Below, in pieces: positions 1 to 6,824 of a stretch of DNA of 9,803 bases (the first letter of the stretch is position 1; each line of letters begins with the position of its first letter). Location of the stretch: positions 1-9,803 of the forward strand of contig JAKONB010000189.1 of NCBI GenBank assembly GCA_022702195.1, written 5' to 3'. The DNA is from Beijerinckiaceae bacterium (GTDB lineage Bacteria > Pseudomonadota > Alphaproteobacteria > Rhizobiales > Beijerinckiaceae). The notes under the pieces were generated by a model, which saw nothing but the letters and a program-made list of their open reading frames with translations, did no database searches and was not told the DNA's origin. A program made the position numbers and the translations under genes.

Positions 1-625
1 CCACCGGAAACCCACCGGGATTCGGGGTGGCGTCGGCATCGATGAAATACGGCGCGACGTCGGACAGCCCCTGCGCGGCCGCGATGGCCGCGACGTCCCG
101 CGAGTACCAGCGGCCGGCCTCGGGATCGTTGCTCCGCAGGAAGCCGCCCCCCGGCTCCGTCATGCGCAGCAGTCCCGTGACGGTGGCTTCGCCCGACGGA
201 TCGGCCGAGGCCCGCGCCCCCTTGGCGCTGCGATCGGTGGGCACGAAACCCCGGTTGATGAGGATCGTCGTACCATCGGCCCGGCGCAGGGGCGTCAGCA
301 CCCAGAAGCCGGCCCCCAGCTCGGTGACGGCCTGCACCAGCGTTTCGGCTGCGGGGAGGAAGCGCCCCGTGGCGCGGACATGCCGGTAGGTATCGGCCTC
401 CGGATTCATCGCCGACCAGTCCGACAGGGAGGGGGCGTCCACCGCCCCGGCACCGACCCGCACCTCGACCCTGGCGATGAGATCGTGCTTCCAGCCCATC
501 CGCCGCACCTGCCAGGTGCCGAGCGCCGCGAGGCCGCAGCAGAGGATAGCGGCAGCCGCCACGATGGCGATCAGCGCGCCGGGGCCACGCCGGGGCGGCG
601 GGGCGTCCATGGGGATGTCGGTCAC
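1..625 (-). CDS. SURF1-family oxidase assembly protein, C-terminus beyond the left edge
   Basis: Probable SURF1 protein, an inner-membrane assembly factor for heme-copper oxidases; family members help insert or hold heme a during maturation of subunit I. About 208 residues are visible. A short Pro/Arg-rich N-terminus is followed by a membrane segment at about 17-36, then the family signature GTWQVRRMGWK at 36-46. Next come GRF (87-89), a GAGFWVLTPL block (104-113), the ILINRGFVP block (121-129) and PYFID (192-196). The second membrane helix expected at the C-terminus lies outside the window. The start is GTG at 625, because AGAAGG (633-638) sits 7 nt upstream; the in-frame ATG at 610 has no ribosome binding site. 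It is the fifth gene of the cyo operon, 50 nt after cyoD, which suggests it serves this oxidase, as Surf1q does for the quinol oxidase of Paracoccus denitrificans. The family call is by motif reading and is fairly firm. Confidence 0.87.
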   Translation of the reverse strand, partial: MTDIPMDAPPPRRGPGALIAIVAAAAILCCGLAALGTWQVRRMGWKHDLIARVEVRVGAGAVDAPSLSDWSAMNPEADTYRHVRATGRFLPAAETLVQAVTELGAGFWVLTPLRRADGTTILINRGFVPTDRSAKGARASADPSGEATVTGLLRMTEPGGGFLRSNDPEAGRWYSRDVAAIAAAQGLSDVAPYFIDADATPNPGGFPV

Positions 626-632
626 GGCGGCG

Positions 633-638
633 CCTTCT
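633..638 (-). promoter_or_regulatory. Ribosome binding site that decides the GTG start of the SURF1 gene
   Basis: AGAAGG on the minus strand lies 7 nt before the GTG at 625. The next in-frame ATG, five codons later, has no purine-rich tract at a useful distance. This favours the GTG start. Confidence 0.6.
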
Positions 639-675
639 GAAACCGGCCGGCGCGGGTGGGCACCGGCCCGGTGCA

Positions 676-1089
676 TCAGGGCATGTGGTGCTTCATATCG
701 GCCGGCGACATCGGCATCATGTTGTTGTTGAGGTGGTACATCACCCAGATCGAGCCGGTGAGCGTGATCACCACGAGCGTCAAGGTGAAGACCAGGGCGA
801 GGAAGGTCCAGCCGCTCTCGGACTTGGTGTTCATGTGGAGGAAGTAGATCATGTGAACCACGATCTGCACCACCGCGAAGGCCATGATCACCAGACCGGT
901 GGTCTGGTTGTTGCCGATGGCATTGGTCATCACCAGCCAGAACGGGATGGCGGTGAGAATCGCCGCCAGCACGAAACCGGTGATGTAGCCCTTCAGCGAG
1001 CCGTGGGAGGCGCCCCCGTGACCATGGTCGTCGTGGCCGTGGCCGTCATGGGCATGGGCGCCGTGGCCGTGATCCGTCGCGGCGCTCAT
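676..1089 (-). CDS. cyoD: Cytochrome o-type quinol oxidase subunit IV (CyoD)
   Basis: Small membrane subunit of the quinol oxidase, thought to help assemble or stabilise the binuclear centre in subunit I. The protein has 137 residues, against about 109 in E. coli. It has three membrane segments at roughly 35-55, 65-85 and 95-116. Family-typical stretches are KGYITGF (33-39), AIPFWLVMT (47-55), VHMIYFLHMNTKS (78-90) and GSIWVMYHLN (112-121). The extra length is at both ends: nine histidines within residues 7-29, alternating with Gly, Asp and Ala, and a Met/His-rich tail after residue 120. The ATG at 1089 overlaps the cyoC stop as ATGA and is preceded by GGGAG 7 nt upstream, which implies translational coupling. 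An upstream in-frame extension exists but runs inside cyoC and is rejected. The His-rich head may bind metal, but that is inference. Confidence 0.95.
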   Translation of the reverse strand: MSAATDHGHGAHAHDGHGHDDHGHGGASHGSLKGYITGFVLAAILTAIPFWLVMTNAIGNNQTTGLVIMAFAVVQIVVHMIYFLHMNTKSESGWTFLALVFTLTLVVITLTGSIWVMYHLNNNMMPMSPADMKHHMP

Positions 1090-1715
1090 TGCAGCACTCC
1101 CATCAGGTAGACGAAGGTGAAGACGCCGATCCAGATGACGTCGAGGAAGTGCCAGAACATGCTCAGGCACATCAGCCGGCGCTTGTTCTCGGCGATCAGC
1201 CCGCGCTGTCTCACCTGAACCATCAGGATCACCAGCCACAGGATGCCCAGGCTCACGTGCAGGCCGTGCGTGCCCACCAGCGTGAAGAACGCCGACAGGA
1301 AGCCGCTGCGCTGGGGCGTGGCGCCCTCATGGATCAGGTGCGCGAACTCGTAGAGCTCGATGCCGACGAAGGCGAGGCCGAACAGGCCGGTGATGGCGAG
1401 CCAGGCCAGCGTGTTCGTCTGCTTGCCCTTCTCCATCTCCAGCATGGCGAAGCCATAGGTGATGGAGGAGAACAGCAGCATCGTGGTGTTGACCGCCACG
1501 AGCGGCAATTCGAACAGGTCCTTCGGCGAAGGACCGGCCGCGTAGTTGCGCCCGAGGACGGCGTAGGTCGCGAACAGGACCGCGAAGATGAGACAATCGC
1601 TCATCAGGTAGATCCAGAAGCCGAGCATCGTCCCCTGTTCGGGGTGATGCTCCTCTTCCAGGTAGAAGGTCGTGGGTTCGGGCTGGCCCGTAGCGGTGCT
1701 CATCTGGGTCGACAT
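1086..1715 (-). CDS. cyoC: Cytochrome o-type quinol oxidase subunit III (CyoC)
   Basis: Subunit III of the quinol oxidase, a COX3-family membrane protein without redox cofactors that supports stability and proton uptake by subunit I. The protein has 209 residues (E. coli CyoC about 204) and five hydrophobic helices, at about 30-52, 70-92, 103-125, 141-165 and 185-206. Recognisable stretches are TMLGFWIYLMSD (29-40), TLVGTHGLHVSLGILW (145-160) and FWHFLDVIWIGVFTFVYLMG (187-206). The start at 1715 lies 4 nt after the cyoB stop, with AAGG close to it. A second ATG four codons downstream (1703) is possible, but neither has an ideal ribosome binding site. The gene is co-transcribed with cyoB and its stop overlaps the cyoD start. 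Confidence 0.96.
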   Translation of the reverse strand: MSTQMSTATGQPEPTTFYLEEEHHPEQGTMLGFWIYLMSDCLIFAVLFATYAVLGRNYAAGPSPKDLFELPLVAVNTTMLLFSSITYGFAMLEMEKGKQTNTLAWLAITGLFGLAFVGIELYEFAHLIHEGATPQRSGFLSAFFTLVGTHGLHVSLGILWLVILMVQVRQRGLIAENKRRLMCLSMFWHFLDVIWIGVFTFVYLMGVLQ

Positions 1716-1719
1716 GGCC

Positions 1720-3723
1720 TTAGACGTGTCCCGCCAGCATCTTGGTACGCTTGTTCTCGGCGCCCACGACGGCCTCGGCCGGGATGTAGAAGTCGCGGTT
1801 GTAGTTGAACGTGTGCGCGATGGTCACCACCAGCATGGCCACGAAGGTCGCGGCGGCCAGCCACCAGATGTACCAGATCATCGCAAACGAGAAGACGATG
1901 CTGATCATCCCGAGGATGACGCCGGTGCCGGTGTTGCTCGGCATATGGATCGGCCTGAAGCCCTTGAGCGGACGGCTGTAGCCGCGACGCTTCATGTCCC
2001 ACCACGCATCGCCGTCATGCACCATCGGGGTGAAGGCGAAGTTGTAGTCCGGCGGCGGCGACGAGGTCGACCATTCGAGGGTCCGGCCGCCCCACGGGTC
2101 GCCGGTGACGTCCCGGAGTTCCTCGCGCTTCACGAAGCTGACCACCAGCGTCATGATGAAGGACAGGATGCCGAACAGGATCAGCACGGCGCCGAACGCG
2201 GCGATGACGAACCAGATCTGTAGCGACGGATCGTCGAAGTGGTTGAGCCGGCGGGTGACGCCCATCAGGCCGAGCACGTAGAGCGGCATGAAGGCGACCC
2301 AGAAGCCGGTGAGCCAGAACCAGAACGACATCTTCCCCCAGAACGGGTCGAGCTTGTAGCCGAACGCCTTCGGGAACCAGTAGGTGATGCCCGCCAGCAT
2401 GCCGAACAGCACGCCGCCGATGATCACGTTGTGGAAGTGGGCGATGAGGAACAGGCTGTTGTGCAGCACGAAGTCGGCCGGCGGCACGGCGAGGAGCACG
2501 CCGGTCATGCCACCGATGACGAAGGTGACCATGAAGCCCACGGTCCAGAGCATCGGCACTTCGAACCGGATGCGGCCACGATACATCGTGAACAGCCAGT
2601 TGAAGATCTTCGCACCCGTCGGGATCGAGATGATCATCGTCGTGATGCCGAAGAACGAGTTCACCGAGGCGCCCGAGCCCATGGTGAAGAAGTGGTGCAG
2701 CCAGACGAGGTAGGAGAGGATCGTGATGACGACGGTGGCGTAGACCATCGAGGCGTAGCCGAAGAGGCGCTTGCTCGAGAAGGTCGAGACGATTTCCGAG
2801 AACACGCCGAAGGCCGGCAGGATCAGGATGTAGACCTCCGGGTGACCCCAGATCCAGATGAGGTTGACGTACATCATCGGGTTGCCGCCGAGGTCGTTCG
2901 AGAAGAAGTGCGTGCCGACGTAACGGTCGAGCGACAGCAGCACCAGAACGGCGGTGAGGATCGGGAAGGCGGCCACGATCAGGATGTTCGTGCAGAGGGC
3001 GGTCCAGGTGAAGATCGGCATCTTCATCATGCCCATGCCCGGCGCCCGCATCTTCACGATGGTGGCGATCAGGTTGATGCCCGACAGCAGCGTCCCGATA
3101 CCGGCGATCTGCAGGCTCCAGATATAATAATCGACGCCGACCCCCGGACTGCCCGCCGGCCCGGAGAGCGGCGGATAGGCGAGCCAGCCGGTGCGGGCGA
3201 ACTCACCCACGAACAGCGACAGCATCACGGTGAGCGCGCCGCTGACCGTCATCCAGAAGCTGAAATTGTTGAGGAACGGGAAGGCGACGTCGCGGGCGCC
3301 AATCTGCAGCGGCACCACGAAGTTCATCAGCCCGGTCACCAGCGGCATCGCCACGAAGAAGATCATGATCACGCCATGGGCGGTGAAGATTTGATCGTAG
3401 TGGTGCGGCGGCAGGTAGCCTTCCTCCGGGCCGAACGCCATCGCCTGCTGGGCGCGCATCATCAGCGCGTCGGCAAAGCCGCGCATCAGCATCACCAGCG
3501 CCAGGATGACGTACATGATGCCGATCTTCTTGTGATCGACGCTGGTGAGCCACTCGCGCCACAGGTAGCCCCAGAGGCGGAAATAGGTGAGCGCACCGAG
3601 CACGGCGAGGCCGCCTACGGCAACGGCCGCGAAGGTGATGAGGAGAATGGGCTCGTGATACGGGATCGCTTCGAGCGTGAGACGCCCGAAGACGAGCTTC
3701 TGAAGATCCAGATTGGAGAACAT
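1720..3723 (-). CDS. cyoB: Cytochrome o-type quinol oxidase subunit I (CyoB)
   Basis: Catalytic subunit: oxidises ubiquinol, reduces O2 to water and pumps protons across the inner membrane. The protein has 667 residues (E. coli CyoB 663) and closely follows the family along its length. Visible ligands are H116 and H431 for the low-spin heme, H429 for the high-spin heme, and H294, H343 and H344 for CuB, with Y298 in WGHPEVY as the cross-linked tyrosine. Also present are E296 and D145 of the proton pathways, and R81, D85, H108 and Q111, which match the E. coli quinol-site residues R71, D75, H98 and Q101. The start MFSNLDLQ at 3723 is about 10 residues longer than E. coli. A further upstream ATG (3795) would add 24 residues encoded across a hairpin, so it is not used. 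Whether the high-spin heme is o or a cannot be told from this protein. Confidence 0.98.
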   Translation of the reverse strand: MFSNLDLQKLVFGRLTLEAIPYHEPILLITFAAVAVGGLAVLGALTYFRLWGYLWREWLTSVDHKKIGIMYVILALVMLMRGFADALMMRAQQAMAFGPEEGYLPPHHYDQIFTAHGVIMIFFVAMPLVTGLMNFVVPLQIGARDVAFPFLNNFSFWMTVSGALTVMLSLFVGEFARTGWLAYPPLSGPAGSPGVGVDYYIWSLQIAGIGTLLSGINLIATIVKMRAPGMGMMKMPIFTWTALCTNILIVAAFPILTAVLVLLSLDRYVGTHFFSNDLGGNPMMYVNLIWIWGHPEVYILILPAFGVFSEIVSTFSSKRLFGYASMVYATVVITILSYLVWLHHFFTMGSGASVNSFFGITTMIISIPTGAKIFNWLFTMYRGRIRFEVPMLWTVGFMVTFVIGGMTGVLLAVPPADFVLHNSLFLIAHFHNVIIGGVLFGMLAGITYWFPKAFGYKLDPFWGKMSFWFWLTGFWVAFMPLYVLGLMGVTRRLNHFDDPSLQIWFVIAAFGAVLILFGILSFIMTLVVSFVKREELRDVTGDPWGGRTLEWSTSSPPPDYNFAFTPMVHDGDAWWDMKRRGYSRPLKGFRPIHMPSNTGTGVILGMISIVFSFAMIWYIWWLAAATFVAMLVVTIAHTFNYNRDFYIPAEAVVGAENKRTKMLAGHV

Positions 3724-3868
3724 GGGATCCGCTCGTTGTGATTCATCAACGGCCCGGTCGTCCGGGCCTCGGGGCCCTCGCGCCGAGGCCGCCATCGGCC
3801 CGCCGTCGCGAGAAGCGTTTTGATCGGTTCCGTCACCGCCCCCGATCCGAGGATCGGAGGCGACACCC
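3724..3868 (-). other. cyoA-cyoB intercistronic region with two hairpins
   Basis: The gap is long for this operon, whose other joints are 4 nt, an overlap and 50 nt. It holds two perfect inverted repeats. The one just after the cyoA stop has arms CCGATCC (3842-3848) and GGATCGG (3851-3857). The second has arms GGCCCGG (3751-3757) and CCGGGCC (3762-3768) around a 4-nt loop, about 28 nt before the cyoB start. Neither is followed by a T-run on the minus strand, so neither is a convincing intrinsic terminator. They could protect the cyoA 3' end, act as an mRNA processing site, or tune the subunit ratio; these roles are inference. Confidence 0.5.
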
Positions 3869-5029
3869 TCATTGGTTCAGCTGCACGGGCGCCGGCCCGT
3901 CATGCTTCATGCCCGGCGTGGCATGGTCCCCATGCGATTCGTGCCCCCGGCTCGGTTCGGGGCCACCGCTCGTCACGCCTTCCGGCTTGACCTCGCTGCG
4001 GGCCGGCCGACCCGAGGCCGGTGCCGTCGCCGCCTGAGCCTCGTCGCCCGCCACCGCGTGGCGGTTGTCGTATTCGAGCCGTTCGCGATTCTCGTGACTG
4101 TCCTTGCCGGCACCGCCCATCGCATCGATGTGCATCATCTCGTTCATGCACATTTTGCCGGGGACGGCGCACATGTTCAAAATGGAGGTGTAGAGGCCGT
4201 TATCCACTGCGGAGAAGTAGCGCACCGGCTCCCGCTCGCTCGGCTTCTCGAGGGCCAGGTAATCCTGGCGGCTGAGCGCCTTGCCCTCGGACTTGGCCTT
4301 GGCGACCCAGGCGTCGAACTCGGTGTTCGAGACGCCGAGGAAACGGAAGTTCATCCGCGAGAAACCCGAGCCGCTGTAATTGGCCGAGAAGCCCTCGTAG
4401 GTGCCCGCCTTGTTGATCACGGCGTGCAGCTGGGTCTCCATGCCGGGCATGGCGTAGATCTGCCCCGCCAGGGCCGGAATGTAGAACGAGTTCATGATCG
4501 ACGACGAGGTGATCTTGAACGAGATCGGCCGGTCCACCGGCGCGGCCAGCTCGTTCACCGTGGCGATCCCCTGCTCGGGATAGAAGAACAGCCACTTCCA
4601 ATCGAGGGCGACCACCTCCACCGTCAGCGGCTTGACGCCCTCCGGCAGGGGCCGGGACGAATCGATGCGCGACAGCGGCCGGAACGGATCGAGGGTGTGG
4701 GTGCTGATCCAGGTGATCGCGCCGAGCGCGATGATGATCACCAGGGGGGCCGCCCAGATCACCACTTCGAGCTGCGTCGAGTGGTGCCAATCGGGATCGT
4801 AGGGCGCGTCGGTGTTCGACTGACGATAGCGCCAGGCGAACAGGAACGTCAGCGCGATCACCGGGATGATGATGAGCAGCATCAGCCCTGTCGAGACGAG
4901 GATCAGGTCGCGCTGGCGCAGGGCGATGTCGCCCGCCGGCTGCATTACGACGAGATTGCAGCCCGACAGGAGGGCGGCCAAGGGGATGAGCGCGAATCCG
5001 CGCAAAAGTCCGAAGGGTCTGAGAGACAT
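3869..5029 (-). CDS. cyoA: Cytochrome o-type quinol oxidase subunit II, lipoprotein (CyoA)
   Basis: Subunit II of the quinol oxidase, anchored in the inner membrane with a periplasmic cupredoxin-like domain. The protein has 386 residues (E. coli CyoA 315). It starts with a lipoprotein signal ending in LLSGC, with lipidation expected at C24. Membrane segments lie at about 43-66 and 88-110. The cupredoxin domain (about 135-235) includes VALDWKWLFFYPEQGIATVN (140-159) and MNSFYIP (179-185). Where cytochrome c oxidases carry the CuA ligands, this protein has SANYSGSGFSRM (215-226): both Cys are Ser and the His is Phe, so no CuA site. A Cys pair (C287, C294) within a Met-rich stretch follows, then about 80 residues of Ala/Pro/Gly/His-rich tail absent from E. 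coli CyoA. The ATG at 5029 is chosen because it begins the signal peptide; the frame is open further upstream. First gene of the operon. Confidence 0.96.
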   Translation of the reverse strand: MSLRPFGLLRGFALIPLAALLSGCNLVVMQPAGDIALRQRDLILVSTGLMLLIIIPVIALTFLFAWRYRQSNTDAPYDPDWHHSTQLEVVIWAAPLVIIIALGAITWISTHTLDPFRPLSRIDSSRPLPEGVKPLTVEVVALDWKWLFFYPEQGIATVNELAAPVDRPISFKITSSSIMNSFYIPALAGQIYAMPGMETQLHAVINKAGTYEGFSANYSGSGFSRMNFRFLGVSNTEFDAWVAKAKSEGKALSRQDYLALEKPSEREPVRYFSAVDNGLYTSILNMCAVPGKMCMNEMMHIDAMGGAGKDSHENRERLEYDNRHAVAGDEAQAATAPASGRPARSEVKPEGVTSGGPEPSRGHESHGDHATPGMKHDGPAPVQLNQ

Positions 5030-5358
5030 CAGATCGGCTGGCTGGAATCCGGAGGAACATGACGACCGCCCACGCCGCAGCCAGGAGGCCTCGGCTCGGG
5101 ACAGCGCTTCCTGCGCCGTGGCAGGGGCTCCTGACAAGTGCCACCAGCTTCGCTCAGACGGGCGCCGCGGACATGGCTTGGGCGTTCCGCGCCCTCAAAA
5201 TCATCTCCGTGAGAGGGTTTCCTTCTCCCGGCATCGGATCGGGCGCGGCCAACGCATCGCTTTGACGCAGGATGACCGCGGCCCATAATCAGGCTATCCG
5301 ATTCGTCGCGGCGGGGGTTCCCGGCCTTCCGAATCATTCCTCCAACGAATTGCCTCCG
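5030..5358. other. Divergent intergenic region between cyoA and the MFS gene
   Basis: About 330 nt separating the divergent cyoA and MFS starts. It holds one clear plus-strand promoter (5262-5289). Other symmetry is an imperfect inverted repeat at 5211-5227 (GAGAGGG, TTT, CCTTCTC with one G-T pair) and a short one at 5180-5194 (GGGCG, CGCCC). I see no convincing -35/-10 pair for cyoA on the minus strand and no FNR-type TTGAT-N4-ATCAA box. A 68-codon plus-strand frame (5059-5265) has GGAGGA too close to its ATG and resembles nothing known to me, so it is not called. Confidence 0.55.
5262..5289 (+). promoter_or_regulatory. Sigma70-type promoter for the MFS transporter gene
   Basis: TTGACG (5262-5267), a 16-nt spacer and CATAAT (5284-5289) match the housekeeping promoter consensus well. 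Transcription would begin near 5296. That is downstream of the most upstream in-frame ATG (5272), so the longer reading of the MFS gene cannot be translated from this promoter and the start at 5359 is supported. Confidence 0.6.
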
Positions 5359-6693
5359 ATGAGCCAAGACCACGCCCTGCCGTCGACGACGGCCCTCGAA
5401 CACGATGCGAGACTGGCCTCCAGCGATCATGCCGTGGCGCCGAGCGAGATCGCGATCGGTGTCGTCATCGGCCGCACGTCGGAATTCTTCGACTTCTTCG
5501 TCTACGGCATCGCCTCGGTGCTGGTGTTCCCGAAGGTGTTCTTCCCCTTCGCCGATCCGCTGACCGGCACCCTCTACGCCTTCGCAGTGTTCGCGCTGGC
5601 CTTCGTCGCCCGCCCGATCGGCTCGGTGATCTTCATGGAGATCGACCGGCGCCACGGACGCGGCGTGAAGCTGACCATCGCCCTCTTCCTGCTCGGCGGC
5701 TCCACCGCCGCCATCGCCTTCCTGCCCACCTACGGGACGATCGGCGCGGCCTCGATCTGGCTGCTCGTGGCGTTCCGGATCGGGCAGGGGCTGGCACTCG
5801 GCGGCGCCTGGGACGGGCTCGCCTCGCTGCTGGCCCTCAACGCCCCGGCAAAGCATCGCGGCTGGTACGCGATGATGCCGCAGCTCGGCGCACCGATCGG
5901 CTTCATGATCGCCAGCGCGTTGTTCTCGTTCTTCCTCGCCAATCTCGTCCCGGACGATTTCCTCGATTGGGGCTGGCGCTACCCGTTCTACGTCGCCTTC
6001 GCGATCAACGTGGTGGCCCTGTTCGCCCGCCTGCGCCTCGTGGCCACGGAGGAATTCGTCAACCTGCTCGAGACCCGCGAATTGCTGCCGACGCCGGTCT
6101 TCGAGATGTTCCGGGTCAATTGGCGCAGCGTCATCATCGGTGCGTTCGTGCCGCTGGCGAGCTTCGCCCTGTTCCACCTCGTGACCATCTTCCCGATCAG
6201 CTGGATCACCCTGTTCACGCAGCGCTCCGCCGGCGAGTTCCTCATGGTGCAGTTCGCGGGTGCGATCATCGGCGCGGGTGCGATCGTGGCCTCGGGCCTC
6301 ATCGCCGACCAGATCGGACGCCGGACGCTCCTGGCCATCGCCGCCGGCCTGATCGGCGTGTTCAGCCTCGGCAGCATCCTCGCGCCGCTGATCTTCGGCG
6401 ACAGCGAGATCGGCCAGACCATCTACGTGATCGTCGGCTTCGGCCTGCTCGGCCTCTCCTACGGCCAGACCTCGGGGGCGGTGACCAGCAACCTCGACAG
6501 CCGCTACCGCTATACCGGCGCGGCGCTGATGTCCGATCTGGCCTGGCTCGTGGGCGCCGGGTTCGCCCCGCTGGTCGCCCTCAACCTGTCCAGCAAGTTC
6601 GGCCTGGCCTGGGTCGGCGTCTATCTGCTGTCGGGTGCGGTCGCCACCCTGGGCGCCCTGGCCTTCAACCGGCGCAGCTCGCGCGAGCTCTGA
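5359..6693 (+). CDS. MFS transporter, metabolite:H+ symporter type
   Basis: Inner-membrane secondary transporter with about 12 hydrophobic helices in 444 residues; the substrate cannot be read from sequence. A hydrophilic N-terminus (1-30) leads into GRTSEFFDFFVYG (38-50), which resembles the first-helix motif of the metabolite:H+ symporter family (ProP, ShiA, KgtP relatives). The loop 2-3 motif is degenerate (EIDRRHGRG, 94-102), while the matching loop 8-9 motif DQIGRRTLL (317-325) is well kept. Further family-like stretches are FRIGQGLALGGAWDG (139-153) and FLDWGWRYPFYVAF (201-214). An upstream in-frame ATG at 5272 would add 29 non-hydrophobic residues but lies inside the promoter. No strong ribosome binding site precedes 5359, so the exact start is less sure than the gene. 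It is divergent from cyoA. A link to respiration, such as uptake of an oxidisable carboxylate, is only a guess. Confidence 0.88.
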   Translation: MSQDHALPSTTALEHDARLASSDHAVAPSEIAIGVVIGRTSEFFDFFVYGIASVLVFPKVFFPFADPLTGTLYAFAVFALAFVARPIGSVIFMEIDRRHGRGVKLTIALFLLGGSTAAIAFLPTYGTIGAASIWLLVAFRIGQGLALGGAWDGLASLLALNAPAKHRGWYAMMPQLGAPIGFMIASALFSFFLANLVPDDFLDWGWRYPFYVAFAINVVALFARLRLVATEEFVNLLETRELLPTPVFEMFRVNWRSVIIGAFVPLASFALFHLVTIFPISWITLFTQRSAGEFLMVQFAGAIIGAGAIVASGLIADQIGRRTLLAIAAGLIGVFSLGSILAPLIFGDSEIGQTIYVIVGFGLLGLSYGQTSGAVTSNLDSRYRYTGAALMSDLAWLVGAGFAPLVALNLSSKFGLAWVGVYLLSGAVATLGALAFNRRSSREL

Positions 6694-6704
6694 CGCGCGC
6701 CCGG

Positions 6705-6760
6705 CCCGGTCCGATGGCGCCGGTCCGGTTTTCGCGGCCCGCGCCGACCCTCGGACCGGG
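6705..6760. terminator. Inverted repeat in the convergent MFS/aat gap, possible bidirectional terminator
   Basis: CCCGGTCCGA (6705-6714) and TCGGACCGGG (6751-6760) form a perfect 10-bp pair. A second pair, GGCGC (6716-6720) with GCGCC (6741-6745), nests inside, giving a long hairpin just after the MFS stop. There is no T-run behind either side, so termination is only suggested by its place between convergent genes. Confidence 0.4.
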
Positions 6761-6785
6761 TCCGTTCGATCCCGGCGGGGTGACG

Positions 6786-6824
6786 GATCCGGCCCTCCGC
6801 GTCGATCGGGCGGCGAGCCGGATC
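6786..6824. terminator. Inverted repeat spanning the end of aat
   Basis: GATCCGGC (6786-6793) pairs perfectly with GCCGGATC (6817-6824), which includes part of the aat stop codon, leaving a 23-nt loop. With the repeat at 6705-6760 it fills most of the gap between the converging genes. There is no T-run; the role is inferred from position only. Confidence 0.3.

Noticed and set aside
2239..3741. Long plus-strand open frame (500 codons) opposite cyoB
   Set aside because: It is a shadow of cyoB: its composition is dominated by Asp, Glu, His, Arg and Gln from the complement of hydrophobic codons, with no recognisable domain, while the opposite strand is an unmistakable CyoB.
3724..3795. 24-residue N-terminal extension of CyoB starting at 3795
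   Set aside because: It is encoded across the intercistronic hairpin and absent from known CyoB N-termini; the ATG at 3723 gives the usual length.
5030..5137. 36-residue N-terminal extension of CyoA starting at 5137
   Set aside because: It would bury the lipoprotein signal peptide that starts at 5029 and ends in the LLSGC lipobox.
4200..5144. Alternative minus-strand frame of 314 codons within cyoA
   Set aside because: It is the same strand in another frame, Arg/Pro/Gly-rich and without domains; the cyoA frame explains the sequence.
5059..5265. Plus-strand frame of 68 codons upstream of cyoA, preceded by GGAGGA
   Set aside because: The Shine-Dalgarno-like tract is only about 2 nt from the ATG, the product has no recognisable feature, and the region is better explained as the divergent promoter region. 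Its end also overlaps the TTGACG box.
5272..5358. N-terminal extension of the MFS protein starting at 5272
   Set aside because: The start lies between the -35 and -10 boxes of the likely promoter and would be upstream of the transcript start; the 29 extra residues are not hydrophobic and are unlike the family.
5029..6177. Minus-strand open frame of 382 codons opposite the MFS gene, running into the cyoA upstream region
   Set aside because: Highly charged, domain-free composition typical of an antisense shadow; the plus strand encodes a clear transporter with membrane helices.
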